Below are positions 1-9,300 of a stretch of DNA of 64,000 nt, piece by piece (the stretch's first letter is position 1; each line of letters starts with the position of its first letter). The notes under the pieces were generated by a model, which made no database searches, was not told the DNA's origin, and worked only from the letters and a program-made list of their open reading frames with translations. Origin of the DNA: Halopiger djelfimassiliensis (GTDB taxonomy: Archaea > Halobacteriota > Halobacteria > Halobacteriales > Natrialbaceae); the NCBI RefSeq assembly GCF_000455365.1, contig NZ_HG315684.1, positions 1,011,060 to 1,075,059 on the forward strand, written 5' to 3'. The translations under genes and the position numbers were made by a program.

Positions 1-189
1 CTTCTGGGCTTGCTCGTAGTCGTCGGCCAGATCCCCGCGGACGTCCTGTGCCTTGTCCAGGATGTCCATGAACTCCATGATCAGCCCGTCCCGTTTCTTC
101 TCTAAGGTCCCGTGCCCCCGCTCGGAGAGTTCGATCCGATCCTCGATCTCCATCAGGTTCTTGCGGGTGGGCTTGACGTCCTTGGCCAT
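1..189 (-). CDS. atpD: A-type ATP synthase subunit D (5' part only)
   Basis: Only the first 63 codons are in the window; the gene runs off the left edge. The protein begins [20 protein letters not shown], the conserved start of archaeal/V-type subunit D, followed by the predicted long helix ([18 protein letters not shown]). Subunit D is the central-stalk rotor that turns inside the A3B3 head. ATG at 187-189 is the only sensible start. It is on the same strand as the other atp genes but about 7.7 kb downstream of atpB, with unrelated genes between. It may therefore have its own promoter. Identification is confident; completeness cannot be judged. Confidence 0.93.
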   Translation of the reverse strand, partial: MAKDVKPTRKNLMEIEDRIELSERGHGTLEKKRDGLIMEFMDILDKAQDVRGDLADDYEQAQK

Positions 190-294
190 CTTGTGGTGGG
201 TTTGCGCACCCAGTCGGATAACTGTTTACAGTTTCCTACGGCGGTCGACGCCGCTCCTCGAGCGGGGATGCGTTCGGCTCCGCTCGAGCGGCGG

Positions 295-495
295 TCACCC
301 GAGGAAGAGATCGATCATCTCGCCGGAGGACTGACCCCGGTAGAGTTCGGAGTAGCCGCAGTTCGTACAGCTGATAACCATGAACCGCCGGTTCTGAACG
401 TCGAAAAACTTCGACAGTCCGGTTCCGGTGGTCGCGATCTCGTCGATCTCGGTCTCGGTGTGGTCGCACTTCGGACAGCCGCGATCGTCCTTCAT
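295..495 (-). CDS. Small zinc-ribbon nucleic-acid-binding-type protein
   Basis: A 66-residue protein with two CxxC knuckles: CPKC near residues 7-10 and CTNC near residues 43-46, separated by a segment rich in T, G and aromatic residues. This is the layout of the small single zinc-ribbon proteins often described as predicted nucleic-acid-binding proteins in archaea. The ATG at 493-495 is chosen because upstream codons in the same frame are Arg/Ser-rich and lack archaeal character. It lies just upstream of atpD on the same strand, with a gap of about 105 bp. Binding partner and role are unknown. Confidence 0.8.
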   Translation of the reverse strand: MKDDRGCPKCDHTETEIDEIATTGTGLSKFFDVQNRRFMVISCTNCGYSELYRGQSSGEMIDLFLG

Positions 496-555
496 ACGAC
501 GACGTTCTTGTAACCTCACCAGAACTTTTGTCCTCGCACGCCCGACGTTCGATCG

Positions 556-796
556 ATGACCGGGGTCCTCCTCATCGTGCTCCTGATCGGGTCGGCGTTC
601 CCGCCCTCCTGTGGCTGGCGATCGCCGAGGAAACGTCGGAGCCGACCGTCGTCGACCGGAAGGAAGCGGAACGGATCGCCAGAGAGCGCGGCGGCGGTCG
701 AACGGAGACACCGGACGGTCCACGCCGGACGCCTCGAGAAACGGCGATCGAGACGACGAGTGGGGCAAACCGGGCTGGGACGACCGCCGGGAGTAA
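556..796 (+). pseudogene. Small membrane protein gene broken by two apparent single-base losses
   Basis: Reading from ATG 556 gives MTGVLLIVLLIGSAFP, the start of a membrane segment. The sense then continues one frame over (ALLWLAIAEETSEPTVVDR and onward to about 692). It switches again to a third frame that ends in an acidic, Trp-containing tail (DDEWGKPGWDDRRE) and a stop at 794-796. Each switch fits loss of one base: near 601-606 in a run of C and G, and near 690-698 in a GCG repeat. Repaired, the gene would encode about 81 residues with one N-terminal membrane helix. It could be a real pseudogene or assembly errors in GC runs. Family not recognised. Confidence 0.5.
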
Positions 797-818
797 CCGA
801 CGGTCGAACGCACAGTCA

Positions 819-1853
819 CTACGGCTGGTGCCGGTTGAGTTCCTCGAGAACGTGGACCCGCTCGTCGTCGATCGACAGCGAGATCGAGTCCCCGACGCGG
901 TGCGCGTCACCGTCGCCACGGAGGGTCACCGACGTGCCGTCGGACAGCGTCGCCTCGAGTTGCGTGCGGTCGCCGAGATAGGTCACGTCGACCACCTCGG
1001 CGTCGATCCCGGTTCCGTCCGCGAGTTCGAACGCTTCCGGACGGATCGCGACCGTCGCTTCGCCGTTCGTTTGGGCGTCGATCTCGAGGGTGTCGAACCC
1101 GAGGTCGACGCAGTCGTCCGTCACCCGGCCGGACAGCAGATTCGAGGTCCCGACGAAGTTCGCGACGAACGCGTTCGCGGGCCGGCGGTAGATCTCCGCC
1201 GGCCGTCCGAGTTGCTCGATACCGCCGTCATCGAAGACGGCGATCCGGTCGCACATCGCCATCGCCTCCTCCTGATCGTGGGTGACATAGAGGGTGGTCA
1301 CCCCGAGATCGGAGAGGAGATCGCCGATCTCCTCGCGCAGGCGCGCCTTGAGTTTCGCGTCCAGTCCCGTCATCGGTTCGTCGAGCAGGAGGACGTGCGG
1401 TTCGATCGCGAGCGCCCGCGCGAGACCGACCCGCTGTTTTTGGCCGCCCGACAGCGTCGCCGGCCGCCGGTCGGCCAGCTCGGCGATGTCGAGCATCGCG
1501 AGGAGGTCGTCCGCGCGCTTGCGGCGCTCGTCCGCGGGCACATCGCGCATCTTCAGTCCGAAGGCGACGTTCGCACGGACGGTCATCGTCTCGAACAGCG
1601 CGTCCGACTGAAAGACCAGGCCGACGTTTCGCTCCTCCGGCGGGACGTGGGTGACGTCGACGCCGTCGAACAGCACCCGCCCGTCGGTGGGCGTCTCGAA
1701 ACCCGCGATGGTCCGCAGCGTCGTCGTCTTGCCACAGCCCGACGGGCCGACGATACCCAGGATTTCCCCCTCTCGGATCGTCAGGTCGACGCCGTCGACG
1801 GCGACCTCGTCGCCGTATCGTTTGGTCAGCGACTCGAGGCGGACCTCGCTCAC
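819..1853 (-). CDS. ABC transporter ATP-binding protein (Fe3+/polyamine/phosphonate importer class)
   Basis: The protein has the full ABC ATPase set: Walker A GPSGCGKTT, Q-loop Gln, signature LSGGQKQR, Walker B VLLLDEP, D-loop GLDAK and switch His (VTHDQEE). A C-terminal TOBE-like extension follows (IRPEAFEL region), typical of importers of iron, polyamines or 2-aminoethylphosphonate. It energises the two permeases encoded just upstream. The GTG at 1851-1853 gives VSEVRLESLTKRYG, a standard start. An in-frame TTG seven codons earlier is the alternative. Fourth gene of the operon binding protein-permease-permease-ATPase. Substrate not determinable from sequence. Confidence 0.9.
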   Translation of the reverse strand: MSEVRLESLTKRYGDEVAVDGVDLTIREGEILGIVGPSGCGKTTTLRTIAGFETPTDGRVLFDGVDVTHVPPEERNVGLVFQSDALFETMTVRANVAFGLKMRDVPADERRKRADDLLAMLDIAELADRRPATLSGGQKQRVGLARALAIEPHVLLLDEPMTGLDAKLKARLREEIGDLLSDLGVTTLYVTHDQEEAMAMCDRIAVFDDGGIEQLGRPAEIYRRPANAFVANFVGTSNLLSGRVTDDCVDLGFDTLEIDAQTNGEATVAIRPEAFELADGTGIDAEVVDVTYLGDRTQLEATLSDGTSVTLRGDGDAHRVGDSISLSIDDERVHVLEELNRHQP

Positions 1854-1938
1854 GGGCGACCACCCCGGACGCAAACGGTGCGTGGGCGCGGTCGGCGGAC
1901 GATTCGAGTGCGACGTCGGTGAGTGGAAGTTCGATCGA

Positions 1939-2805
1939 TCATCCGTCTCGTGCAGTCGTGAATCCCTTGTTGCCGAGCAGTTGCAGGGCGGTGATCGCGG
2001 CCACGACGATCAGGAAGTACACCGATACGGCGGCCGCTCGTTGCATGTACGTCGCGTTCGCGGTATTTCGGTAGAGAAAGACCGCGAACGGGTCTGGGCT
2101 GCCGCTGACGACCATGAACGTGAAGTTGAACTCCGCGGCCGCGAGCGTCCAGGTGATGATACAGCCCGCGAGGATCCCCCGTTTCGCGTGCGGTACGACG
2201 ATCGTCAGAAACGTCCGGGGCCACGACGCACCCAGCGACCGGGCGCTTTCCTCGAGGCGGACGAGATCCATCGACTGGAACGAACTCTGGACGGTCAACA
2301 CCATGTACGGCGACTTGAGCAGACAGTAGCCGGCGATCAATCCGAGGGCGGAGCGACCGTAGTTCGGATACGTTTGCACGAAGGCAAGCCCCAGGACGAC
2401 CCCGGGAACGAGCGGGACCACCGCGAGCGTGTTGATCCAGTCCCGGGCGTAGAAGTCGTATCGCGTGAGGGCGTACGCGATCGGAACGCCGATGACGACG
2501 TTCAGGACCATCCCGCCGGTCGCGATCGCGAGGCTGAACGCGAGTCCCGGCAGCACGGTCATCCGATCGTTACCCACGCCGAGCACGTCCCGCCAGTGCT
2601 CGAGCGTCACGAACCCCCGCGGGAGCACGCCGGTCGCCGTCTCCGCGAACGAGGAGACGAACGTCACGACGACCGGAACGGTGAGAAACGCCCCGACGAG
2701 CACGACGACCCCGAGGACGAGCGGTCGGCCGATCCGCGTCGAGATCGCCGTCGGAGACGGCGTCCACGCACCGTCCGGTCCGTTCGGCTCCGTGTCGGCG
2801 CTCAT
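1939..2805 (-). CDS. ABC transporter permease (second of pair)
   Basis: A 288-residue integral membrane protein with about six hydrophobic segments and the permease coupling motif (EESARSLGASWPRTFLTIVV, roughly residues 185-205). This matches the EAA loop of binding-protein-dependent importers. It partners with the permease that ends 1 bp upstream of its start, and with the ATPase downstream. The N-terminal 25 residues are acidic and soluble before the first helix. Probable role: transmembrane half of the importer encoded at 819-4885. The ATG at 2803-2805 almost abuts the previous stop, suggesting translational coupling. Confidence 0.9.
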   Translation of the reverse strand: MSADTEPNGPDGAWTPSPTAISTRIGRPLVLGVVVLVGAFLTVPVVVTFVSSFAETATGVLPRGFVTLEHWRDVLGVGNDRMTVLPGLAFSLAIATGGMVLNVVIGVPIAYALTRYDFYARDWINTLAVVPLVPGVVLGLAFVQTYPNYGRSALGLIAGYCLLKSPYMVLTVQSSFQSMDLVRLEESARSLGASWPRTFLTIVVPHAKRGILAGCIITWTLAAAEFNFTFMVVSGSPDPFAVFLYRNTANATYMQRAAAVSVYFLIVVAAITALQLLGNKGFTTARDG

Positions 2806-2806
2806 G

Positions 2807-3730
2807 TTAGATCTCCACCGTATCGGCCCTGACGAACCGAAGCCCGAGGAACGTGACCGCGACGATGACGACCACGTACACGAGACCGATCGCGGCCGCG
2901 ACGTCGGGGGCGTACGTGCCGACGCTTCGCTCGCGGTGTATCTGGAGCGTGACCACCCGGTGGCTCTGCAGGATCAGGACCGTCCCGAAGATCGCGAGTC
3001 CGGAGCGAAACGTGAGGATCGCCGCCGCGGCGATTCCGGGCCGGATCTCCGGGAGGGTCACGTGATAGAACGTCTCCCACCGGCTCGCGCCGAGCGACCG
3101 CGCCGCCTCCTCGGCCTGCGTGTTGATCTCGGCGTAGGTCCCCCGCAGCACCATCGTCGCCCGCGGCACCAGCGAGTAGACGTAGCCCAGAAACAGCCCC
3201 GTGATGGCGGTCGCACTCGCGAGGTCGTGCTCGCTCGTCCCCGTGACGGTCGCGATCGCGTTCGTCACCATCCCCTGCCGGCCGAGCATGGCGATGATCA
3301 GGATCGCGACGATGATCCCCGGCAATGCGATCGGAAACGACACTGCCGCGACGACGGCGCGCTCGAACGGCAGGTCGTACTTCTCGAGGGCGTGTGCGAT
3401 CGCCACGCCGAGCGTGACGCTGACGACCGTCGCCAGTCCGACGAACCACAGCGTGTTCCAGGCGACCCGCAGGTACGTCGGATCGGTCGCGAGCGTCCGC
3501 CAGGCCGCGAGCGACCAGCCTTCCATCCAGACCGTGTCGTCCGCGAGACTGATCCGGACCAGCATCGCGAGCGGAACGAACCCCGCGACGGTCGCGACCA
3601 CGAAGAAGGGGAGACACAGGATCGCGATTCGCCGCCGGCGGCGCTCGCGTTCGGTCGTCGGGCTGGCGGTCGCGGACGCGGCCGACGCGATCCGACGGAC
3701 CGATGCCGCCATCGAGTCCTGGACAGACAT
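2807..3730 (-). CDS. ABC transporter permease (first of pair)
   Basis: A 307-residue membrane protein with an Arg-rich cytoplasmic N-terminus (ERERRRRRIAIL near residue 30) followed by about six hydrophobic helices. Its EAA-type loop reads EEAARSLGASRWETFYHVTL (about residues 235-254). It forms the permease dimer with the next gene. Its start follows the binding-protein stop by 9 bp, so the four genes look like one transcript. Family resemblance is to the FbpB/PotB/PhnU type rather than sugar permeases; this is inference from motif style. Confidence 0.9.
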   Translation of the reverse strand: MSVQDSMAASVRRIASAASATASPTTERERRRRRIAILCLPFFVVATVAGFVPLAMLVRISLADDTVWMEGWSLAAWRTLATDPTYLRVAWNTLWFVGLATVVSVTLGVAIAHALEKYDLPFERAVVAAVSFPIALPGIIVAILIIAMLGRQGMVTNAIATVTGTSEHDLASATAITGLFLGYVYSLVPRATMVLRGTYAEINTQAEEAARSLGASRWETFYHVTLPEIRPGIAAAAILTFRSGLAIFGTVLILQSHRVVTLQIHRERSVGTYAPDVAAAIGLVYVVVIVAVTFLGLRFVRADTVEI

Positions 3731-3739
3731 ACTGAACGA

Positions 3740-4885
3740 TCACTGGGCACCCTGCAGGGGCGTTCGATCGACCAGTTCTTCCTGAATGTCGTCCTGTTTC
3801 GAGACGAGTTCCTCCTGATCGACCGTAAACTCCGCCGCCTCGTAGGTCGACTGCGACGGGAACTCGTCGGGCTGATCGAGTTCGTCCGCCCGGATCGGGC
3901 GCACGTAAGCGTCGAAGAACAGTTCCTGACACTCGAGGGTCAGCACGTAGTCCATAAACAGCTTCGCCGCTTCGGGATTGGGCGCGTTCCGAAGCAACGC
4001 GTAGCCGTAGGGAACGTTCATCGCCCCCGGTTCGCCGTTCGGGCCGGTGAGGATCGTCACGTCGATCTGGTTCTCGTCGAACTCGTCGGTGTTGTACTTC
4101 AGGTTCAGCCCCGTGTAGTCGTACTCGACGACCGTCGAAATCTCGCCGCTGGTCATCGGCCCTTCGACGTTGCGCCGGAAGTCCGCCCCGTGTTCCGCGA
4201 TCGCCTCGTGGTACTCGATGACCGGATCGAGATCGTCCAGATCGCCGCCGTAGGCGCGGTTGACCGACAGCGCCGACGCCTGTCCGTTGGCCGTATGTGG
4301 CGGCGTAAACGCGAGATCCTTGGCGATGTCGGGGTGTTTCAGGTCCTCCCAGGTCTCCGGCGGCTCCAGCCCCCGTTCCTCGTAAACGTCGGTCCGGTAG
4401 GTCACCGCGGTCGTCATCTGTCGCGTCGCGGTCACGTGACCGTCGTCGGTCTTGAGGTCGTCGGGGACCACGTTCCAGTTTGCCGGCTTGTACGCGGCCG
4501 TCAGGTCGTCGGCCATCGCCTCGAGACCGAACGAGTAGCCGCCGTTGTACGCCGAGTGGGTCGGGTTCCGGGCGTTCGCGCGCATGTCGTCGAGTGCCTC
4601 GCCCGACGATCCCTGGGCGTCGTACAGCGAGACGCCGTACTCGTCCTCGAAGGCGTCCATGACGGCCCCCCAGTTGGACCAGCCGGTCTGGACGCAGTAG
4701 ATCTGCAGTTCCTCGGGGAAGGCGGCGGAACTGATCTCGGTCTCGTCGTCACCGTAGCCGACCGTGTACGTCTCGCCGTTGCCGCCGCCGCCGAAGCTGC
4801 TCAGACAGCCGGCGAGTGCGAGCGACCCCGCAGTAACGCCCCCTGTCAGCACCGCGCGTCGCGTCGTCCCTGTCGGTCCGGACAT
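3740..4885 (-). CDS. Tat-exported lipoprotein, ABC importer substrate-binding protein
   Basis: The N-terminus carries a twin-arginine signal (TRRAVLTGG) and a lipobox (LALAGC), so the mature protein is probably exported folded and lipid-anchored outside the membrane. The rest resembles the extracellular solute-binding proteins of the iron/polyamine/2-aminoethylphosphonate class. Recognisable stretches are YRTDVYEERGLEPPETWEDL and a C-terminal AKLFMDYVLTLECQ region. ATG at 4883-4885 is preferred because it places the RR about ten residues in; an ATG six codons earlier is possible. First gene of the importer operon (3740 down to 819). Substrate unknown. Confidence 0.88.
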   Translation of the reverse strand: MSGPTGTTRRAVLTGGVTAGSLALAGCLSSFGGGGNGETYTVGYGDDETEISSAAFPEELQIYCVQTGWSNWGAVMDAFEDEYGVSLYDAQGSSGEALDDMRANARNPTHSAYNGGYSFGLEAMADDLTAAYKPANWNVVPDDLKTDDGHVTATRQMTTAVTYRTDVYEERGLEPPETWEDLKHPDIAKDLAFTPPHTANGQASALSVNRAYGGDLDDLDPVIEYHEAIAEHGADFRRNVEGPMTSGEISTVVEYDYTGLNLKYNTDEFDENQIDVTILTGPNGEPGAMNVPYGYALLRNAPNPEAAKLFMDYVLTLECQELFFDAYVRPIRADELDQPDEFPSQSTYEAAEFTVDQEELVSKQDDIQEELVDRTPLQGAQ

Positions 4886-4938
4886 GTCCGTGAGAGGCCA
4901 CAAAACACACTAATCCGTTGCTATGTTCGGACTACTGC

Positions 4939-4948
4939 CCTATATAGC
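4939..4948 (-). promoter_or_regulatory. TATA-like element upstream of the ABC importer operon
   Basis: Read on the minus strand the sequence is CTATATAGGG, the only strong TATA-like element in the gap between the acyl-CoA ligase stop (5056) and the binding-protein start (4885). It would place transcription start near 4917, leaving a leader of about 30 nt. Purine-rich BRE sequence is not clear. Confidence 0.4.
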
Positions 4949-5055
4949 GCCACGTACCGGCACCGACGGCTCCGGATCGGTCTCGAGGGATCCGAACCGC
5001 GGACGGGAGCGCCGAACCGTGAACGCGCCCGCAACGACCGGGATCCGGGTTCGAC

Positions 5056-6672
5056 TCACCCCTGACCGACCATCCGATCCTCGTCCTCCCACTCCTCCTG
5101 GCGGAGTTCGTACTTCTGGACCTTGCCGGTCGCGGTCGTCGGCAACTCCTCGACGAACTCGACCTCCCGGACCGCCTTGTAGCCCGCGAGGTTATCACGG
5201 GTGAACTCGACGAGTTCGTCGGTCGTCACGCTCGGATCGTCCGGATCGCCGTTCGCCGGAACGACGAACGCCTTCGGCGTCTCGCCCCACTCCTCGCTCG
5301 GGGCAGGAACGACGGCGACGTCCGAGACCTCGGGATGGTCGAACAGCGTGTCCTCGAGTTCGATGCTCGAGATGTTTTCACCGCCGGAAATGATGATGTC
5401 CTTCTTGCGGTCCTGGATCGAGATCATTCCGTTCTCGTCGACCACGGCGAGGTCGCCCGTGTGGTAGTAGCCCTCGACGCGGTCCGTGAACGCCTCCTCC
5501 GTCTCTTCGGGCTTGTTCCAGTACTTTTCCATGACCTGATTGCCGCGGACGACGATCTCGCCGATCGACGCGTCGTCGCGGGCGACGTCGGTCCCGTCCT
5601 CGTCGACGACGCGGACCTCGGTACCGAGATACCCGAGGCCCTGTCGCTTCTTGATGGCGAACCGGTCCGAGTCATCGTCGTCGAACTTCCGTCGTGCGTC
5701 TGAGGTCGTGATCAGCGGGCCGGTTTCGGTCGCCCCGTAGACGTGTTTCAGGTACCAGCCGAACTCGTCCTCGACGGTCCGGATGGTCGCCTCCGGCGGT
5801 GCCGATCCCGCGGTCGCGATCCGGACGTCGTTCGCGCCGGTCGTCTCGGGGTCGTGTTCGCCGTAGTAGTCGATCAGCATGTTCAGCACCGTCGGCGCAC
5901 CGCACAGGTACGAAACGTCCTCCGCTCGGACGGCCTCGAAGACGTCCCCGGCGTCGACGCCGCGGGTACAGACGTGTTTCGCGCCCATTCCGGTGATCGC
6001 GTAGATGTGCCCCCAGCCGTTGACGTGGAACATCGGCAGCGTCCAGAGGTAGACGTCGTCGTCGCTGATCTCCTGATGGGTCGCGATCAGGTACGCGTGG
6101 AGCGTTTCGGCCCGATGGGTCCGACAGACCCCTTTCGGATCGCCGGTCGTCCCCGAGGTGTAGTTGATCGTGACGATCTCGTCCTCGCTCATCTCGGGGC
6201 GGTCGTACTCGGTCCCGGCGGCCTCGAGCACGTCGTCGAACGCGTCCCATGCACCGCCCTCGACGGCGTCGACGTCGTTGGTGATGAACGTCTCCGTCGG
6301 CACCTCGTCGCGGATCGGGTCGATCCTGTCGGCGTACTCGGAGTCGGCGTAGATCGCATCGACGCCGGCGTCCTCGAGCATGTACGAGAAATCGTCCGGC
6401 GTGAGCCGGTAGTTCAGCGGCGTATGAATCGCCCCGGCCTGCATCGTTCCGTAGGCCGCCGCCAGATGGTAGTGGGTGTTCGGATCGAGCACGGCCACGC
6501 GATCGCCCTTCTCGATGCCCCTGTCCTGCAGCGCCGCCGCGAACCGATCCGCCCGCTCTCCCAGTTCGTCGTAGGTGAACCGCTCCCCCGTCGTGGCGAC
6601 GACCGCCTCGTCGTCGCCGTAGTGTTTTCGTGCTCGATCGAGGAAGTCGGTCACGAGCAGTGGTTTGTGCAT
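5056..6672 (-). CDS. Acyl-CoA synthetase (AMP-forming, long/medium-chain fatty acid type)
   Basis: A member of the ANL (acyl-CoA ligase/adenylate-forming) superfamily of about 538 residues. Visible core motifs are the phosphate-binding loop YTSGTTGDPKG, YGATETGP, the hinge/ATP motif YYHTGDLAV, and the C-terminal catalytic Lys in TTATGKVQKYEL. The sequence style (MFHVNGWGHIYAI, RKKDIIISGGENIS) matches long-chain/medium-chain fatty-acid CoA ligases. It activates a carboxylic acid to its CoA thioester in the cytoplasm. Two ATG codons lie three codons apart (6681 and 6672); the latter gives MHKPLLVTDFLDRA. No beta-oxidation genes adjoin, though EtfBA lies 22 kb away. Confidence 0.92.
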   Translation of the reverse strand: MHKPLLVTDFLDRARKHYGDDEAVVATTGERFTYDELGERADRFAAALQDRGIEKGDRVAVLDPNTHYHLAAAYGTMQAGAIHTPLNYRLTPDDFSYMLEDAGVDAIYADSEYADRIDPIRDEVPTETFITNDVDAVEGGAWDAFDDVLEAAGTEYDRPEMSEDEIVTINYTSGTTGDPKGVCRTHRAETLHAYLIATHQEISDDDVYLWTLPMFHVNGWGHIYAITGMGAKHVCTRGVDAGDVFEAVRAEDVSYLCGAPTVLNMLIDYYGEHDPETTGANDVRIATAGSAPPEATIRTVEDEFGWYLKHVYGATETGPLITTSDARRKFDDDDSDRFAIKKRQGLGYLGTEVRVVDEDGTDVARDDASIGEIVVRGNQVMEKYWNKPEETEEAFTDRVEGYYHTGDLAVVDENGMISIQDRKKDIIISGGENISSIELEDTLFDHPEVSDVAVVPAPSEEWGETPKAFVVPANGDPDDPSVTTDELVEFTRDNLAGYKAVREVEFVEELPTTATGKVQKYELRQEEWEDEDRMVGQG

Positions 6673-6806
6673 ATATAACATACACCATTGGCGGCGACCA
6701 CGTTTGTTTCGGTCAGTTACGGAACGTGATAGTCGCCGCCGGGCGACAGTTCGGCGTGCCGGTCACTTCCGACTCGACCCAGCCGAGTTCGAACACGCCC
6801 GCGACA

Positions 6807-7742
6807 TCACTTCACAACTTGAAGCTCTGGATTCGCCTGTTCATCGATCAGGTTCGAATCCGACGGAGGAATAACGTCTAGTTCGATAGTTCCCCTGTCC
6901 TGATCCGAACGTAGCGATTGTCTGCCGTCCAGAGGAAGGACTGCCTGATGGTCAGCCAGATCGTCGTACGTTCCCTCGAGATCCTCGTCGACGACCCCCG
7001 TTTCCGCATCAATTGTGTCGTCGAGCTCCGCGAAACCGGCAGAAGCGACCACCGTCGCATCCTCGACCGGCGTCCCGTTCTCGGCGACGACGGACACGGC
7101 GATTTCGGCGTCCTCGCCGGTCGCATCCGAATCGACGACATGTTCTGAAAGTTCGACTGTCACCTCGGAATCGAGATCGACATCGAACAGGTACCATCCC
7201 TCATCGATTTCGATCCAGACGTCGCTTGTCGAATTCTCGGTCGTCTCGTCGTCGTGTTGAACGAAATAATCGAGTTCGAGTCTGGTGACAGACGTGACCG
7301 GTTCCTCGAAGTATTCCGCGAGCCGTTCATCGTTCAGTTCCGGTTCCGTCCGTTCACAGGAAACATCAGTCAGTTCGATAGTTTCCGTCTCGGGAACCGT
7401 CTCTTTGAGTTTCGAGAGCCGGGCCTCTCTGGAGAGTTGACTACTGTATCCGTACGGATAGAACTCCACGGCGGTTTCGTACTCCGTTCCGAGATGCGCC
7501 TCCAGAAACCGTTCTGCGACCTCACAGGGAGAACCAGTGTTCGCCACCGTCGGTTCACCGGCGGAGTCGGCGTCGTCGTCCGCCGACTCGACAGTGGAAT
7601 CGGTATCGTCAGTGTCGTCGTCTGCCGGCTCGCTCATCTCTTCGTCCGCGGTAAACGTCGAAACACAGCCGGCCAACCCAGCAGTCACAACCGTCGTGCT
7701 CGTCGTCCCCAAGAGCCGTCGACGTGAAATCTCGCCACCCAT
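6807..7742 (-). CDS. Tat-exported lipoprotein of unknown function
   Basis: A 311-residue protein with a twin-arginine signal (SRRRLLGTTS) and lipobox (GLAGC), then an Asp/Thr-rich linker to about residue 60. After it comes a domain beginning PCEVAERFLEAHLGTEYETA, which looks like a haloarchaeal secreted alpha/beta domain. The C-terminal part (VSVVAENGTPVEDATVVASA) resembles a carboxypeptidase-regulatory or Ig-like beta domain. Anchored outside the membrane. A very A/T-rich TATA block sits about 26 nt upstream of the ATG, so the mRNA is probably leaderless. Function not recognised. Confidence 0.8.
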   Translation of the reverse strand: MGGEISRRRLLGTTSTTVVTAGLAGCVSTFTADEEMSEPADDDTDDTDSTVESADDDADSAGEPTVANTGSPCEVAERFLEAHLGTEYETAVEFYPYGYSSQLSREARLSKLKETVPETETIELTDVSCERTEPELNDERLAEYFEEPVTSVTRLELDYFVQHDDETTENSTSDVWIEIDEGWYLFDVDLDSEVTVELSEHVVDSDATGEDAEIAVSVVAENGTPVEDATVVASAGFAELDDTIDAETGVVDEDLEGTYDDLADHQAVLPLDGRQSLRSDQDRGTIELDVIPPSDSNLIDEQANPELQVVK

Positions 7743-7760
7743 ACATTCATTCTTACTATT

Positions 7761-7775
7761 TATAAATAAATATAT
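7761..7775 (-). promoter_or_regulatory. TATA box for the 7742 lipoprotein gene
   Basis: Minus-strand ATTTATTTATAAATA lies about 26 nt before the start codon at 7742, the spacing of leaderless haloarchaeal transcripts. The surrounding 50 bp are strikingly A/T-rich for this genome. Confidence 0.5.
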
Positions 7776-7879
7776 CCTGTCCTTGGTTCCCGCTAATACC
7801 GCAAGACGGAATCGCGATCCCAGACGCTCGCACCGCTTTCGGTCGCGGTCTCGAGAATCGAAAAATCGGGGCCGCGCGA

Positions 7880-9298
7880 TTAGTCGTCGGCCGGTACTTC
7901 GGCGGCTTCCGTCTCGTCGTCGCGGTAGTGCTCTTCGATGAGATCCTCGTCGATGCGGTTGAGTTCCTCCTTCGGGAGTTTCGAGAGCAGGTCCCAGCCG
8001 ATCTCGAGGGTCTCGTCGATCGAGCGGTTGGTGTCGTACCCCTGCTGGACGAACTCCTCCTCGAAGCGGTCGGCGAAGTCGAGGAACTTGTTGTCCCGCT
8101 CGGAGAGCGCTTCGCGACCGACGATGTTCACGAGGTCGCGCAGGTCCTCACCCTCGGCGTAGGCGGCGTACATCTGGTCGGAGACGTCGCCGTGGTCTTC
8201 GCGGGTCAGGCCCTCGCCGATCCCGTCGTCCATCAGCCGCGAGAGGCTGGGCAGGACGTTGATCGGCGGCTCGATACCCTGGCTGTTCAGGTCCCGATCC
8301 ATCATGATCTGGCCCTCGGTAATGTAGCCGGTCAGGTCCGGAATCGGGTGGGTGTCGTCGTCGCCGGGCATCGTCAGGATCGGAATCTGCGTGACCGATC
8401 CCTCCTTGCCCTCGATCCGGCCCGCGCGCTCGTAGAGCTGCGCCAGGTCGGTGTACATGTACCCGGGGTAGCCACGCCGGCCCGGGACCTCCTCGCGTGC
8501 AGCACCGATCTCGCGCAGTGCCTCACAGTAGTTGGTCATGTCCGTCAGGATGACCAGCACGTGGTAGTCCTTCTCGAAGGCCAAGTACTCGGCCGTGGTC
8601 AGCGCAAGTCGCGGCGTGACCTGTCGCTCGACTGCGGGGTCGTCCGCGAGGTTCATGAAGACGACCGAGCGCTCGAGCGCGCCCGTCCGCTCGAAGTCGT
8701 CCATGAACTCGTTTGCCTCCTCCTGGGTGATCCCCATCGCACCGAAGATGACGGCGAACTCGGAGCCGTCGCCCTCGCCCGTTTCCTCTTCTGGCACGGT
8801 CGCCTGACGGGCGATCTGCAGGGCGAGTTCGTTGTGGGGCAGCCCCGATCCGGAGAAGATCGGCAGCTTTTGACCCCGAACCAGCGTGTTCATGCCGTCG
8901 ATGGCGGACACGCCGGTCTGGATGAACTCTTCGGGGTACTCCCGTGAGAACGGGTTGATCGCTTCGCCGACGATGTCGCGTCGTTCGTCGGGGACGATGT
9001 CCGGACCGCCATCGATGGGGTTCCCGGACCCGTCGAGTACCCGCCCGAGCAGATCCTCGGTGACGGGCATCTTCATCGTCTCGCCCAGGAAACGAACGGA
9101 GGCGTTGCGGTCGATCCCGCCCGTGCCTTCGAACACCTGGATCGAGACGATCCCTTCGCTCGATTCCAGTACCTGACCGCGCAGCGTGTCGCCGTCCGGC
9201 GTCTCGATCTCGACGATCTCGTCGTATCCGACGGGTTCGTCGACCTCGGCGAACACCAGCGGACCGCTGATTTCCGTGATTGTTTGGTACTCTTTCAT
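7880..9298 (-). CDS. atpB: A-type ATP synthase subunit B (non-catalytic head subunit)
   Basis: A 472-residue protein beginning [20 protein letters not shown], with the family stretch [20 protein letters not shown] in place of a canonical Walker A loop, and [18 protein letters not shown]. These are diagnostic of archaeal subunit B. It alternates with subunit A in the A3B3 head. An acidic tail ([13 protein letters not shown]) is a halophile feature. Last gene of the contiguous atp cluster; its start is 2 bp from the atpA stop. The expected next gene, atpD, is displaced by about 7.7 kb. Confidence 0.97.
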   Translation of the reverse strand: MKEYQTITEISGPLVFAEVDEPVGYDEIVEIETPDGDTLRGQVLESSEGIVSIQVFEGTGGIDRNASVRFLGETMKMPVTEDLLGRVLDGSGNPIDGGPDIVPDERRDIVGEAINPFSREYPEEFIQTGVSAIDGMNTLVRGQKLPIFSGSGLPHNELALQIARQATVPEEETGEGDGSEFAVIFGAMGITQEEANEFMDDFERTGALERSVVFMNLADDPAVERQVTPRLALTTAEYLAFEKDYHVLVILTDMTNYCEALREIGAAREEVPGRRGYPGYMYTDLAQLYERAGRIEGKEGSVTQIPILTMPGDDDTHPIPDLTGYITEGQIMMDRDLNSQGIEPPINVLPSLSRLMDDGIGEGLTREDHGDVSDQMYAAYAEGEDLRDLVNIVGREALSERDNKFLDFADRFEEEFVQQGYDTNRSIDETLEIGWDLLSKLPKEELNRIDEDLIEEHYRDDETEAAEVPADD

Positions 9299-9300
9299 CG

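Noticed and set aside
528..1922. A long + strand frame across the ABC ATPase gene
   Set aside because: Antisense to a textbook ABC ATPase. Only its first part (about 603-692) is used, as the middle of the frameshifted small gene.
2465..5065. An 866-codon + strand frame opposite the ABC importer genes
   Set aside because: Arg/Asp/Val-rich shadow of the two permease genes and the binding-protein gene; the minus-strand genes have clear motifs.
6845..6875. GGTTCGAATCC, a tRNA T-arm-like sequence
   Set aside because: No acceptor, D or anticodon stems around it, and it lies within the lipoprotein coding sequence (6807-7742).
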